Shown here: positions 16,773-25,448 of the stretch, one piece after another
Layout: each line of letters begins with the position of its first letter
How positions within the stretch are numbered: position 1 is the first letter of the stretch
From: Candidatus Dormiibacterota bacterium
Lineage (GTDB): Bacteria > Chloroflexota > Dormibacteria > Dormibacterales > Dormibacteraceae
Direction of reading: 5' to 3'
DNA length: 64,000 nt
Assembly: GCA_024280995.1 (NCBI GenBank)
Contig: JAMXLM010000018.1
Coordinates: 62,001 to 126,000 of the forward strand
Notes under the pieces: generated by a model
Told to the model about the DNA's origin: nothing
Databases searched by the model: none
The model's input: only the letters and a program-made list of their open reading frames with translations
Program-made: the position numbers and the translations under genes

Positions 16773-16815
16773 CTCTTAATCCCAAGTCTCAGGGTTCGAC
16801 TCCCTGCGCGAGCAC
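16773..16815 (+). repeat. Duplicated tRNA-Lys 3' end (right att-like copy)
   Basis: 43 bases match 9931-9973 at 41 positions, from the anticodon loop to the base after the discriminator. No D arm or 5' acceptor strand is present upstream, so this is a scar and not a second tRNA gene. Its complement encodes the last eight residues and stop of the nitrilase gene. Confidence 0.85.
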
Positions 16816-17730
16816 CACCGGACTCCTGGCCGAATCATCGACCTCGAGACGAAACAGGTCCGGCCGCGCGTAATGACCGATGACATCAAAGTCGTACTTC
16901 GCTCGAGAGACGTCGTTTATGTCGATGTCCGCATAAAGAATCGTCTCGCCACTGAAATCAGGACCTGCCAGCACGTTGCCCAGCGGTCCCACGATGCAGC
17001 TCCCTCCCAGACAGACCACGTCGTCAGGTTTTGAAGCGAGCTCGTTCTTGATGTCGGACGGATAGTCGGAGAGCCTGGCGAACTGGTTGGCCGAAAGAAC
17101 GAAGCACCGTCCTTCGAGCGCGATGTGGCGGACGGTCGACAGCCACGTCTCGCGGCCGTCGGCCGTTGGGATGCAGTAGATCTGTATTCCCTTCGAATAC
17201 ATCGCCATTCGCAGTAGAGGCATGTAGTTCTCCCAGCAGATCACCGCACCGATGCGCCCCATTGGCGTGTCGAAGACTGGAAGAGTCGAGGCGTCTCCGA
17301 ATCCCCACACGAGTCTCTCCGCCGCGGTAGGCATGACTTTGCGGTGCTTCCCCATATAGCCCCGTGGCGAGAAGAACAATGCCGTGCAGTAGAGAGTGCC
17401 GGCCTCCCGCTCCACAACCCCGATGACCATGTGCACGCTCAGGTCGGCGGCCAACGTGGCCAGCTCGTCGACCACCGGCCCCGGAACATCAACGGAGCTT
17501 TCCCAGTACCTGCGAAATTGATCACGCCCCTCGCGTGTTCGTTCGCCAATGACGGTGCCGAAAGAGATTCCGCGCGGATAACCGGACACGAACGCCTCGG
17601 GGAACATGACGAGGCCGGCGCCGCCGGCGGCGGCTTCCGCAGCCAACCTCCGAACCTTTTCGAGCGTCCCGGGGCAGTCAAACACGACCGACGCCGCCTG
17701 CACGACGGCGACACGTCCGCCGTGGCTCAT
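16789..17730 (-). CDS. Nitrilase-type carbon-nitrogen hydrolase
   Basis: The 313-residue protein carries the Glu-Lys-Cys triad context of true nitrilases: [13 protein letters not shown] (Glu near 45), HRKVMPT (Lys near 130) and [17 protein letters not shown] (Cys near 165). The ATG at 17730 gives a normal N-terminus ([14 protein letters not shown]). Nitrilases convert nitriles to carboxylic acids and ammonia. The C-terminal VLAQGVEP and stop are written by the complement of the duplicated tRNA end, so the native C-terminus was probably replaced; known nitrilases are often somewhat longer. Confidence 0.88.
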   Translation of the reverse strand: MSHGGRVAVVQAASVVFDCPGTLEKVRRLAAEAAAGGAGLVMFPEAFVSGYPRGISFGTVIGERTREGRDQFRRYWESSVDVPGPVVDELATLAADLSVHMVIGVVEREAGTLYCTALFFSPRGYMGKHRKVMPTAAERLVWGFGDASTLPVFDTPMGRIGAVICWENYMPLLRMAMYSKGIQIYCIPTADGRETWLSTVRHIALEGRCFVLSANQFARLSDYPSDIKNELASKPDDVVCLGGSCIVGPLGNVLAGPDFSGETILYADIDINDVSRAKYDFDVIGHYARPDLFRLEVDDSARSPVVLAQGVEP

Positions 17731-18071
17731 GGCTCCTCTCGTGCGGCCGTCGACGGTGCCCAGGTCAAGAGACCGCTCGAGCGCTCGCGGACGGCGAGCA
17801 ACGCTTCATTTGCGAGGGCCAGATCCGCCAAGTCGTGGCAATGATATGCCCAGGTTTGTACCCCGGTTGACACCTCCGCCCTGACGCTACCTGCCCGCCG
17901 CCTCTTAATCCCAAGGTTCACCTTCGGCTGATATGTCCCATCGACTCCGGTTGATTCGTCGAGCCGCGGCCGGCGTGCCGTGACAAAGCAGCTCTATGAA
18001 CCGCTGAGCGGCTGAGGTGTTTCGGAGGCACCGGGCACATTGCGCCAGGCGCCTCCGATGGAAATGTCTTC
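17731..18071. other. Non-coding stretch with the third tRNA-Lys scar
   Basis: No convincing gene is seen. It holds the 19-base tRNA piece at 17902-17920, preceded by GGTTGACACC and TGCCCGCCGC, which resemble the sequence left of the copy at 16773. Confidence 0.55.
17902..17920 (+). repeat. Short tRNA-Lys fragment (third att-like copy)
   Basis: CTCTTAATCCCAAGGTTCA is identical to 9931-9949 and then diverges. The ten bases to its left (TGCCCGCCGC) match the left flank of the copy at 16773 (TGCCCGCAGC) but not the tRNA itself, so they look like the end sequence of a related element. Confidence 0.7.
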
Positions 18072-18791
18072 TTATGCGCGCGCGGGGACGACCGTGGTCG
18101 ACCGCTTGGGGTCGACCTGCTCGACCGCCATCCACCCTGCATCCGTGGTGAGCAGCACACGCAAACCAATCGCAGCGAGCGCTGTGACAAAGATCGCGTC
18201 GCTGATCACGCTGATGATCATGTCGGGCAGCCCGACCGTGCCCCCGACGATGTCGAGCACGATGCCAAGCCCAAGGGCCGGCCCGGCCCAGCGGTAACCA
18301 AAGCCCGACCGCCAGACCGCGATGCCGAAGAGGATGAGTCCGATCGCGAAGAGGTCGTGGCCCAGGACGAGCGGGAGACCCGCCGGATTCTGCTGTACCT
18401 GGTCGATGAAAGCTCCCATCGCCTGGCGGTCGACGCCGGGACCGGCCATCGCCCACAGCATCAGCTGCAATCCGTAAAGGGCCAGGCCGGCGAGCCCAAT
18501 GCCGGCCAGGGAGAGCACCGCCGCCACGTGCCCAAGCACGACGCCTCGTCGCTGGGTGATGTGAAGGAGCGTCATCACCGCGGGGATGAAAAGAATCGCG
18601 GACGCGATGCCGATGTAGATGTCGACCAGCATCAGGTCGTGGCTCTTCGCCGCCGCGGCCAGCTGGTCCGCCCCGCTACCGCTTAAGTCCGGAAAGGTGA
18701 TTTCGTTGATGGCGAAGAGAACCGGCGCGAGAATCAAACACAGACCACCCAGCGTTCGCCTGAAATTCGTGGAATCCCAAATCTTGAGCAC
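18072..18791 (-). CDS. Multi-pass membrane protein of unknown function
   Basis: The 239-residue protein has about seven membrane segments and starts at GTG 18791 behind a good GGAGG. Layout (an extracytoplasmic loop after segment 1, then paired segments) resembles the proteins at 36171 and 24076, and DUF4386 more distantly. It ends with a charged tail (EQVDPKRSTTVVPARA). It is divergent from the histidine kinase gene. Confidence 0.65.
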   Translation of the reverse strand: MLKIWDSTNFRRTLGGLCLILAPVLFAINEITFPDLSGSGADQLAAAAKSHDLMLVDIYIGIASAILFIPAVMTLLHITQRRGVVLGHVAAVLSLAGIGLAGLALYGLQLMLWAMAGPGVDRQAMGAFIDQVQQNPAGLPLVLGHDLFAIGLILFGIAVWRSGFGYRWAGPALGLGIVLDIVGGTVGLPDMIISVISDAIFVTALAAIGLRVLLTTDAGWMAVEQVDPKRSTTVVPARA

Positions 18792-18979
18792 TGTTCGTCG
18801 CCTCCTGAAGGATTGGATTCGAGCTGGTCAGCCCGCTGCGGCGAAGGTATGTCGAGGCAGCGGCCCAAACCCATCCCGCGGACCTCAAAATTCGGGACGG
18901 CTGTGATTGCGGAAAACCGCCACAGGTTTTGCGGCCCGCCTCCACGACAAGGCACGCGGATACGTCCCAAGATTTGCGC

Positions 18980-21031
18980 GTGACGGCCAAGCAGGCCAAC
19001 GCGTGGTGGCTCTTGCCGGGCGCGGCGGCGCTCGTCGCCGTCGCGGTCCTGGACCTGCGCAACGACCAGCTCTCTTCCGCCGCTGTCGATGTCGCTACCG
19101 GTTTGGTCTTTTACCTTGCCGGCGCGATCGCGTTCCTGGCCCGCCCGGCCAACCGCGCGGCCTGGTTGTTGCTGCTCACCGGCACCGTGCTGGCCGTGGG
19201 CAAGGCCATCGGCAGCGCCCTGTCTCCGCTGTCCGCGACGCATGGTTCGTCAAACGTGCTTTGGGCCGGAATCGTGGTCGCCAACGCCGCGGCATGGGGA
19301 GTGTCGACCGCGGGCGTCTCGGTGTTTGCCACGTTCCCGGACGGAAAGTTTCAGCGCCGCTACGAGCAGCGGGTGGTCGTGGGCCTGGTCCTGGCGTTCA
19401 TCCCGGTCCAGCTGTGCGCGTTGCTCGGCGCGGCCCACGTCAGCTCCGGCCAGTTCGGATCGGGGCCGATTGCGGCGGCAAGCCCCATCTATATCCACGG
19501 CCTTGACCCTGTCGGGGCTTTTGGCCAGGCGGTCCTCGACGTCAGCAACGTCGCGGTCGCGCTCGGCCTCGCCTTGCTCATCGCGCGCTACCGGCGATTC
19601 GGCCAGGAGCAGCGGCGCCAGATCCGCTGGCCCCTCTACGCGGTCGTGCTGTCGGGGCTCAGCTTGATGTTCGTGTTCTTCGGCCCGGGGCCACCCTCGA
19701 TCCCGTTCTGGGTGGCGGCCTTGCAGTACCTCGCGACCGTGTCGCTGTTGCCGATCGGGCTCGCCCTGGGGATCGTGGTCCATCGCGGCGTCGACATCGA
19801 CGACGTCATCCGCCGTTCGGTTGTCTATGGAGCGCTCTGGGCGCTCATCGCCGCGGCGTACGTGCTGCTGGCGGCGGGGCTCGGCATCGCCGTCGGCCAA
19901 CGAGTCCCGCTCGCGCTTGCCATCGCTCTCACGATCCTGGCGACGCTGGTGTTCCAGCCGGCCCGTCGCGAGCTCGAGAAGGTGGCCGATCGGCTCGTCT
20001 TCGGTCCGCGGCTCAGCGGCTACGAGCTGATCAGCCGGCTCGGCGCGCGCCTCGAATCCTCACCCGGGGCGGAAGACGTCGCCGGAACCGTCGCGACCGC
20101 GGTCAAGACCGGACTTGGAGCGCAGTGGGTGCGATTGGTGCTCGATCGCCCCGAGCCAACGGTCGTCGCTTCCGTTGGTGACCGGCGATCGGACGCGGCG
20201 GCACCAGAGCTCAGGGTGCCTCTCAGCCACGGCGCCGAGATGATCGGCGTGATCGAGTGCGGACCGAAGGAAGAAGGTCGATACACCAGGTCGGACGAGG
20301 ACCTTTTGATGAGCCTAGGCCGCCAGGCGGCGCTGGCGATACGCAACTCCGATCTCACGTCCGAGCTGTCCGCCCGCCTTTCTGAGCTGGAGGCATCCCG
20401 TGCACGGTTGGTCGAGGCGGAGGAGGCCGGGCGCCGGCGCCTCGAGCGCGACCTACACGACGGGGTTCAGCAGGAGCTGGTTGGGTTGCTAGCTCGCCTC
20501 GGCCTGGCGCGCAGTCAGCTCGCCAGAGGCAGCGACCGCACCGAGACCACCGTCCACGAGGCGCTGGATGATGCGCGACGCGCCCTCGAAAGCCTGCAGG
20601 AGCTGGCACGCGGGATCCATCCCACGCTGCTTACCGACCATGGGCTGATCGAGGCCGTGGAAGAACGCGCCTCGCGCATGCCGATTCCTGTCCAGGTCAG
20701 CTCGGATGGAGTACCACGCGACACGCGCTTTGCCGCTCCCATCGAAGGAGCCGGCTACTTCTTCATCTCTGAGGCTCTCACGAACGCGATCAAGCACGCC
20801 AACGCCTCGCGTGTGGACATCGGGCTTCGCCGTGACGATGCCGGTCGCCTGCTGATCGAGGTGTCCGACGACGGCGGAGGATTCAATCCGGCCACCGCGC
20901 AGCTATCGGGCCTGCGCGGCCTGGAGGATCGGATCGAGGCGCTCGGGGGGTGCATGGAGGTCACGAGCGGCGACGGTGGTGGCACCCGCCTGGTCGCCTG
21001 GCTGCCGCTCGGTGAGACGGCGCATGCCTGA
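18980..21031 (+). CDS. NarL-type sensor histidine kinase
   Basis: About 683 residues from GTG 18980 (TTG 18929 is an alternative). The N-terminal half has about eight membrane segments ending in GLALGIVVHRGVDIDDVIRRSVVYG. A GAF-like domain lies at about 350-450, then the HisKA_3 box RRRLERDLHDGVQQELVGLL with the phosphorylated His, and the HATPase core (NAIKHANAS, DDGGGF, GLRGLEDRIEALGG). It autophosphorylates and passes phosphate to the regulator encoded directly after it, with an 8-base overlap. The signal is unknown. Confidence 0.92.
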   Translation: MTAKQANAWWLLPGAAALVAVAVLDLRNDQLSSAAVDVATGLVFYLAGAIAFLARPANRAAWLLLLTGTVLAVGKAIGSALSPLSATHGSSNVLWAGIVVANAAAWGVSTAGVSVFATFPDGKFQRRYEQRVVVGLVLAFIPVQLCALLGAAHVSSGQFGSGPIAAASPIYIHGLDPVGAFGQAVLDVSNVAVALGLALLIARYRRFGQEQRRQIRWPLYAVVLSGLSLMFVFFGPGPPSIPFWVAALQYLATVSLLPIGLALGIVVHRGVDIDDVIRRSVVYGALWALIAAAYVLLAAGLGIAVGQRVPLALAIALTILATLVFQPARRELEKVADRLVFGPRLSGYELISRLGARLESSPGAEDVAGTVATAVKTGLGAQWVRLVLDRPEPTVVASVGDRRSDAAAPELRVPLSHGAEMIGVIECGPKEEGRYTRSDEDLLMSLGRQAALAIRNSDLTSELSARLSELEASRARLVEAEEAGRRRLERDLHDGVQQELVGLLARLGLARSQLARGSDRTETTVHEALDDARRALESLQELARGIHPTLLTDHGLIEAVEERASRMPIPVQVSSDGVPRDTRFAAPIEGAGYFFISEALTNAIKHANASRVDIGLRRDDAGRLLIEVSDDGGGFNPATAQLSGLRGLEDRIEALGGCMEVTSGDGGGTRLVAWLPLGETAHA

Positions 21032-21716
21032 CACCATCCGAATCGTCATCGCCGAGGACAATTACCTCGTCCGCGAAGGAACCAGGCGGCTGCTCGAAGA
21101 GTCGGGCGAGGTCGAGGTGCTGGCATCCGTCGGCACCGCCGAGGACCTCATCGGCGCGGTCGACCGTCTGAAGCCGCATGCGGTGATCACCGACATCCGA
21201 ATGCCACCGGGCCATCACGTCGAAGGCATCGAGGCGGCGCATGCGATCCGGGAGCGGCATCCACACGTCGGGATCGTCGTCCTCTCGCAGCATTCGGACG
21301 CCGCTTACGCCGTCCAGCTCCTCAAGAACGGAACCGACGGGCTGGCGTACCTGCTCAAGTCTCGCGTGGGGGACCTCGATGAGGTCATGCACGCCTTGCG
21401 TGAAGTCGTCGCCGGCCGCTCCGTCGTTGACGCCGGCGTGGTCCAGAAGCTCGTGGAATCCCGGAGCCGGCAGCTGGAGTCACCGGTTCGCCTGCTGAGT
21501 GAACGCGAGCTCGATGTCCTCCGAGAGATGGCGGAGGGTAAGTCGAACGCGTCGATCGCCGAGAGCCTTCATGTTTCGGACTCCTCGGTCGAGAAGTACG
21601 TCAACTCGATCTTTTCGAAGCTCGGCCTCGGTGAGGAGCGCGCGATGAGCCGTCGCGTCGCCGCGGTTCTTACGTATCTGCGCAACTCCGGCAGTGGATC
21701 GGAAGCTTTGTCTTAG
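21024..21716 (+). CDS. NarL/FixJ-family response regulator
   Basis: The 230-residue protein has a receiver domain (IVIAEDNYLVREG, phosphoacceptor Asp in AVITDIRMPP, Lys in YLLKSR) and a C-terminal LuxR helix-turn-helix (LLSERELDVLREMAEGKSNASIAESL, then VEKYVNSIFSKLGL). The chosen ATG overlaps the kinase gene's end. It is the partner of the upstream kinase. No obvious target site was found in the window. Confidence 0.93.
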   Translation: MPDTIRIVIAEDNYLVREGTRRLLEESGEVEVLASVGTAEDLIGAVDRLKPHAVITDIRMPPGHHVEGIEAAHAIRERHPHVGIVVLSQHSDAAYAVQLLKNGTDGLAYLLKSRVGDLDEVMHALREVVAGRSVVDAGVVQKLVESRSRQLESPVRLLSERELDVLREMAEGKSNASIAESLHVSDSSVEKYVNSIFSKLGLGEERAMSRRVAAVLTYLRNSGSGSEALS

Positions 21717-21862
21717 AACCGACCGGCGGAGATGCGCTCCTGGTCGGTCACGGATATGGCGCCTCGGGCGTGGTCACTTGATCAAGGGCAGTGCTTGCCA
21801 GCGAGTTACTGCGCGGCCATATTCACGATCGCGTTACTGGTCTAAGGGCCGGAGAGATCAGC

Positions 21863-22357
21863 CTAGTTAACTCGCACCTTGACTGGGGCAGGCAGCGGAA
21901 TCCGACTCCCATCTTCGAAAGTGGTGGCCCAGTACACACCAGGTGGCAGGGGTGGCATGACATCGCCTGGTGGCAGGCACGCTGGGACTCCACCCATGGC
22001 GCCCGTCTGACCACATTCGTAATAGCTGGCACGCACAGGTACGGGATAGCTTGATTGGCCAGTTGGAACCCTAATCCGTTGCAGACACAGTTGCCACCCC
22101 GGTTCAGGGGTATATGTGCTGCTCCTCAAGAGGACCTGGAAGATGCTGTGGCACCCGGTCAAGTTGATGTCACGTCCGGTGAGGTTCTCAACCACGACCC
22201 TTCCCGAGATCTCCGTTCCTGTCCTGACTGTGCTTGTGGAAAGAACAAGCGTGGCTGAGAGCGAAGGCCTGACCGCCACCATGATTACTGCGGTGGCGAG
22301 CGCCACGATTCCGACGAGCGTTCCAACTGCGATGGCGAGCAGCCGAGCGCGACTCAC
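21863..22357 (-). CDS. Membrane-anchored extracytoplasmic protein of unknown function
   Basis: The 164-residue protein has a single N-terminal membrane segment (LLAIAVGTLVGIVALATAVIMVAV) and an outside beta-rich domain with four cysteines (residues from about 70). The stretch VRTGTEISGRVVVENLTGRDINLTGC resembles immunoglobulin-like BsuPI-type domains, a weak match by eye. GTG start at 22357. No operon partner. Confidence 0.6.
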   Translation of the reverse strand: MSRARLLAIAVGTLVGIVALATAVIMVAVRPSLSATLVLSTSTVRTGTEISGRVVVENLTGRDINLTGCHSIFQVLLRSSTYTPEPGWQLCLQRIRVPTGQSSYPVPVRASYYECGQTGAMGGVPACLPPGDVMPPLPPGVYWATTFEDGSRIPLPAPVKVRVN

Positions 22358-22435
22358 CCCGGCAATGGTAGCCCTACGAATTCAGGTGTCCTTGTCAGTC
22401 TCCTCTCCGTCGGCGGGGCGGCGCACTCGACATTT

Positions 22436-22481
22436 TGATACAGGGCAGTGAGTTCCAGTGATACAGGGCAGCGAGTTCCAG
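22436..22481 (+). repeat. 23-base tandem repeat
   Basis: TGATACAGGGCAGTGAGTTC-CAG (22436-22458) and the following copy (22459-22481) differ at one base. It lies between two genes and has no coding role that I can see. Confidence 0.75.
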
Positions 22482-22504
22482 CCCCAAGCTTCCCGAGATC
22501 GTCT

Positions 22505-22852
22505 TTAGTGATCCGGCGCCGCAATGGCGCGAGCCTTGCGAATTGCCGCCCGAACCGATGGGTTCACGAGCTCGAGGTACTGATCAAGAACATCCGGATC
22601 GATCTCGACCGGTCCGCCGCCGGCCCAATGTCGGTCCCGACCATCCTTCTTGACCCCTGAGACCCAGAACTCTTCACGCGTTTTGAGGTCGACGTAGTTG
22701 CCGGCTAAACCCTGGTGGCGCTGCAGCTGGCGTCCCCTGTAGTACAGGGTTCGGCCCGTTTTCGACGTTCGCACGCGACCGATCCACGCCGGACCGTGGT
22801 CACCCTGATCCGACTTGAGCTCGACGTACATGATCCGTTCCGTGTGAGCCAT
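22505..22852 (-). CDS. Small conserved protein of unknown function
   Basis: The 115-residue protein starts MAHTERIMYVELKSDQGDHG and contains RTLYYRGRQLQR, GNYVDLKTREEFWVSGVKKDG and a C-terminal acidic helix. By memory this matches a widespread family of about 100 residues, often given misleading names in databases. It has no catalytic motif, signal peptide or membrane segment. Its basic N-terminal beta-rich part is followed by a helical tail. Confidence 0.75.
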   Translation of the reverse strand: MAHTERIMYVELKSDQGDHGPAWIGRVRTSKTGRTLYYRGRQLQRHQGLAGNYVDLKTREEFWVSGVKKDGRDRHWAGGGPVEIDPDVLDQYLELVNPSVRAAIRKARAIAAPDH

Positions 22853-22879
22853 CCTCAGCACCAATCCTCCAGAGCGGTA

Positions 22880-23356
22880 TCAGGCCAGGCTGCGCTGCAC
22901 CTTGCCCAGTAGTGCGAGCAGATCGGCCCGTTCCCGCTCGCTCAGCGGGCCCATCCAATCCGCCTCGGCCCGGTGGACCACGCGACGCACGCGGTCCGCG
23001 GCGCGAACACCGGCCGGAGTGAGATGGACCAGCACCATGCGCCTGTCGGCGGGGTTGGTGGTGCGCCGGATAAGTCCTTTCCCGGCCAACGTGTCGAGGA
23101 TGCCGGTGACGGTCGCCCGCGTCACTATCAACCTTTCGCTGATGTAGCCCGGCGCGCATGGTTCGCCCGCGTCCCGCAGCAGACCCAGCACCAGCCCACC
23201 GGCCGGGCTTACCGCGATGGGCTGAAGCGCTTCTGCCACTCGTGACAGGACCATGTCTCCCGCCCGCACCAGGTTCATCGCACACTCGGTCGCCGACGCG
23301 CTCCCGTAGGGGTACTTCGCGGCGAAGTCGGCGGCAACGCGAACTGGAGTATCCAA
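22880..23356 (-). CDS. MarR-family transcriptional regulator
   Basis: The 158-residue protein is taken from TTG 23356, with AGGGG placed at a suitable distance. The winged helix is clear (ISERLIVTRATVTGILDTLAGKGLIRR and DRRMVLVHLTPAG), flanked by dimerisation helices. It is divergent from the cupin gene, and the shared region holds a near-consensus promoter and CCTAAGCA repeats, the usual MarR self- and neighbour-control layout. Confidence 0.85.
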   Translation of the reverse strand: MDTPVRVAADFAAKYPYGSASATECAMNLVRAGDMVLSRVAEALQPIAVSPAGGLVLGLLRDAGEPCAPGYISERLIVTRATVTGILDTLAGKGLIRRTTNPADRRMVLVHLTPAGVRAADRVRRVVHRAEADWMGPLSERERADLLALLGKVQRSLA

Positions 23357-23366
23357 TGCTGAGGCC

Positions 23367-23421
23367 CCTAAGCATAAGTCTTGACACTTGGTTAGGTTAC
23401 GAATAGTATGGTGCCTAAGCA
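23367..23421 (+). promoter_or_regulatory. Strong promoter of the cupin gene with repeated CCTAAGCA sites
   Basis: TTGACA (23381-23386), 17 bases, TAGTAT (23404-23409) is close to the sigma-70 consensus. CCTAAGCA occurs at 23367-23374 and again at 23414-23421, framing the promoter, and AAGT-N6-ACTT overlaps the -35. These are candidate MarR operators, which is inference. Confidence 0.65.
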
Positions 23422-23441
23422 ATTTACGAGGAGGATGTCTC

Positions 23442-23915
23442 ATGTCGATCTCAACCGGGCGGTATACGGTGTTGGCGGCGGATGAAGGCCTGCGCCTGAC
23501 TTCGGGACCTGGCCGGGATCTCGTCTTCAAGGTCACCGGCGAGCAAACGGGTGGAGCCTTCGACTATTTCACCGTTGACGTGACCCCCAAGGGTGGACCC
23601 CCGCTCCACATGCACCACAAGCAGGAGGAGACCATCCACGTGCTGAAAGGCCGTTTCAAGGTGCGGATCGGCGAGGAGACGTTCCACTGCGACCCAGGAG
23701 GGTTCGCCTACCTGCCGTCCAACGTGCCCCACGCCTTTCTGAACATCACCGACGAGCCGGGCCAGATCATCGTCATCTACACGCCCGGAGGCGGGCACAG
23801 GTTCTATGAGGAGTTCGGGCCCACCGCGCGGAGCGGCGCCGACCGACAGATGATCGCCGCGCTCTTCACCAAGTACGACATGACCCTGCTGGGAGGTCCG
23901 CTGGACCCGGACTGA
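23442..23915 (+). CDS. Cupin-domain protein
   Basis: The 157-residue protein has the two cupin motifs: LHMHHKQEETIHVLKGRFKV (metal-binding His, His, Glu) and PSNVPHAFLNITDEP with the last His. GAGGAGG precedes the ATG. Single-domain cupins of this form include dioxygenases and isomerases; the reaction cannot be named. The divergent MarR gene very likely controls it. Confidence 0.85.
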   Translation: MSISTGRYTVLAADEGLRLTSGPGRDLVFKVTGEQTGGAFDYFTVDVTPKGGPPLHMHHKQEETIHVLKGRFKVRIGEETFHCDPGGFAYLPSNVPHAFLNITDEPGQIIVIYTPGGGHRFYEEFGPTARSGADRQMIAALFTKYDMTLLGGPLDPD

Positions 23916-23935
23916 GCGGTGGAGCGACACCTCCA

Positions 23936-23962
23936 GGTGAGGCCGCAGCCGGCGGCCTCACC
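23936..23962 (+). terminator. Hairpin after the cupin gene
   Basis: GGTGAGGCCGC, loop AGCCG, GCGGCCTCACC form a perfect 11-bp stem 20 bases after the stop. There is no strong T run behind it. Confidence 0.6.
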
Positions 23963-24075
23963 ACCTATCCTGTTCCGCCGTCAGAGGAGCCCTGCGCAAG
24001 GCTTGTTACAGCGCCGGCTGGTATCGACCCGCAAAGCTACCGGGCCTCCCCCGGCCATAAGGAGGTAACCACACC

Positions 24076-24732
24076 GTGATCGGAGCCAGGCTGGTGAGGA
24101 CCAGCGGAATCCTGCTGTTGGTGGGCGGTGTCGTGTTCGCAGTGATGAACACTTTTACCGCGGTTTCCTTTCCAGGTGACACGGCGGCGCAGGCCAAGGA
24201 AGCGCTCTGGACCCCTGCTTTCGCTCTCGTCGCGCTGGGCACCATGATGCTGCTGTTCGGGGCGCCGGTGCTCTACTCGCGAATCGCGGGACCCGGCGGC
24301 TGGATGGCCCAGGCAGGCTTGATCCTGGTCGCTGTCGTCGGCATGGCGCTGGGAATCTACGGCAATTTGCAGCAGGCTCTGGTACTGCCCTGGATCGCCT
24401 CCCAAGCCCCATCGATGCTGAGTGCCGCAGCACCGACGCCGGCCGCCTTTACGGTCTTCTACATCGTCGCCGGAGTGCTCGAAGCGCTCGGCCTCGTGGC
24501 CCTGGCGGTTCCCCTGCTGCGCGGGCGGCTCGCCCCGCGCTGGGCGGGAGGGGCGCTGGTACTGGCTGCCGTCCTGGGAATCCTGAGTTTCGTCGTGCCC
24601 GGCTCCAGCATGTCCGGCAACGTGGGGCTCAGCCTCCTGGCTGCGGCACCCTCGGTGCTCCTCGCGATCTTTTTTATCGAGATGGGCCGGCGGATACTCG
24701 CTGGACAACAGTCGGGTTTGTCCGCACGCTGA
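24076..24732 (+). CDS. Multi-pass membrane protein of unknown function
   Basis: The 218-residue protein starts at GTG 24076 behind an excellent AAGGAGGTAA. It has about six membrane segments. A PGDTAAQAKEALWTP loop and the LYSRIAGPGGWMAQAGLILV segment match the layout of the island protein at 11616. No function is known. It stands alone between the cupin and DnaJ-domain genes. Confidence 0.7.
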   Translation: MIGARLVRTSGILLLVGGVVFAVMNTFTAVSFPGDTAAQAKEALWTPAFALVALGTMMLLFGAPVLYSRIAGPGGWMAQAGLILVAVVGMALGIYGNLQQALVLPWIASQAPSMLSAAAPTPAAFTVFYIVAGVLEALGLVALAVPLLRGRLAPRWAGGALVLAAVLGILSFVVPGSSMSGNVGLSLLAAAPSVLLAIFFIEMGRRILAGQQSGLSAR

Positions 24733-24863
24733 CACCCTGACCTGGGCGATGCCGCCTACAGAAGCTTCGGATATTGAGCGGCGCCACCAACAATTATCCC
24801 AGTCGCCTGGGCCTTGCAACAAGCCAGCGGCCTCATGCGAGACTGCGCGACATCGCCCCACCG

Positions 24864-25448
24864 TTGGCCGATTACTACTTCGTTCTTGGCGTCCCGCCCG
24901 ACGCAACCGAGGCGGAGCTGCATGCCGCCTGGCGACGTCAGCTCAAGTACTGGCACCCCGACCGCGGCAACCATCCTGACGCCCTGGAGCACGCCAAGCT
25001 GATCAACCTCGCGCACGACGTCTTGACGAACAGCACCAAGCGCGCGGCGTACGATCGGCAGAGGGCGGCCGCCGGATGGCGTCCATCAGCCTCGGCCCCA
25101 ACCTACAGCCGCCCGGTTCAGTGGAGGACCGTTGCCCGGGAGGGCGCCCCGCGCTCCCCGGAAGGATTCGACAGGCACGGTTTTGTCGCGCGCCTCGAGG
25201 AGATGATGCACCGAGGCCGGCTGATGATCGAGAAACGCAAAGACCTGGCGTCGGCTTCGAAGTGGGAGGCCCAGAGTCAGGCATTGCTGCGAGATGAGCT
25301 GGGCGACCATCCCTACACCAGGCGCTTCGAAGATGCGCTCAAGCAACCCCGGCCCGAAAGCCTGGTGACGGCGTACGGCATCTTGTGGGCCGCGTACGAG
25401 GACGCGCTGAAAGGCGATCTCAAGCCCGCGGTCAAACGACCAGGATGA
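24864..25448 (+). CDS. DnaJ-domain protein
   Basis: About 194 residues from TTG 24864, which gives the usual J-domain start LADYYFVLGV; an upstream TTG at 24774 would add 30 residues and neither has a clear ribosome site. The J domain includes the HPD motif (YWHPDRGN), which stimulates DnaK ATPase, and ends AAYDRQR. The rest is a charged helical region without the Gly/Phe or zinc-finger parts of true DnaJ. The end overlaps the convergent oxidoreductase gene by 17 bases. Confidence 0.8.
   Translation: MADYYFVLGVPPDATEAELHAAWRRQLKYWHPDRGNHPDALEHAKLINLAHDVLTNSTKRAAYDRQRAAAGWRPSASAPTYSRPVQWRTVAREGAPRSPEGFDRHGFVARLEEMMHRGRLMIEKRKDLASASKWEAQSQALLRDELGDHPYTRRFEDALKQPRPESLVTAYGILWAAYEDALKGDLKPAVKRPG

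Larger units (their letters stand above)
9974..16815. mobile_element. Putative genomic island between tRNA-Lys and its duplicated 3' end
   Basis: The segment is bracketed by direct repeats of the tRNA-Lys 3' part. It is visibly poorer in GC than its surroundings: bases 13681-13740 hold 29 G/C of 60, while 39421-39480 in the paralogous regulator hold 46 of 60. Contents are a DUF4386/secreted/membrane operon, an ABC-ATPase fragment, a LuxR-type STAND regulator and an MFS transporter. No integrase, transposase or excision gene is present, so it is immobile by itself or a remnant. Confidence 0.55.

Noticed and set aside
16773-16815. Second tRNA-Lys gene
   Set aside because: Only the 3' part is present; the 5' acceptor strand and D arm are missing upstream.
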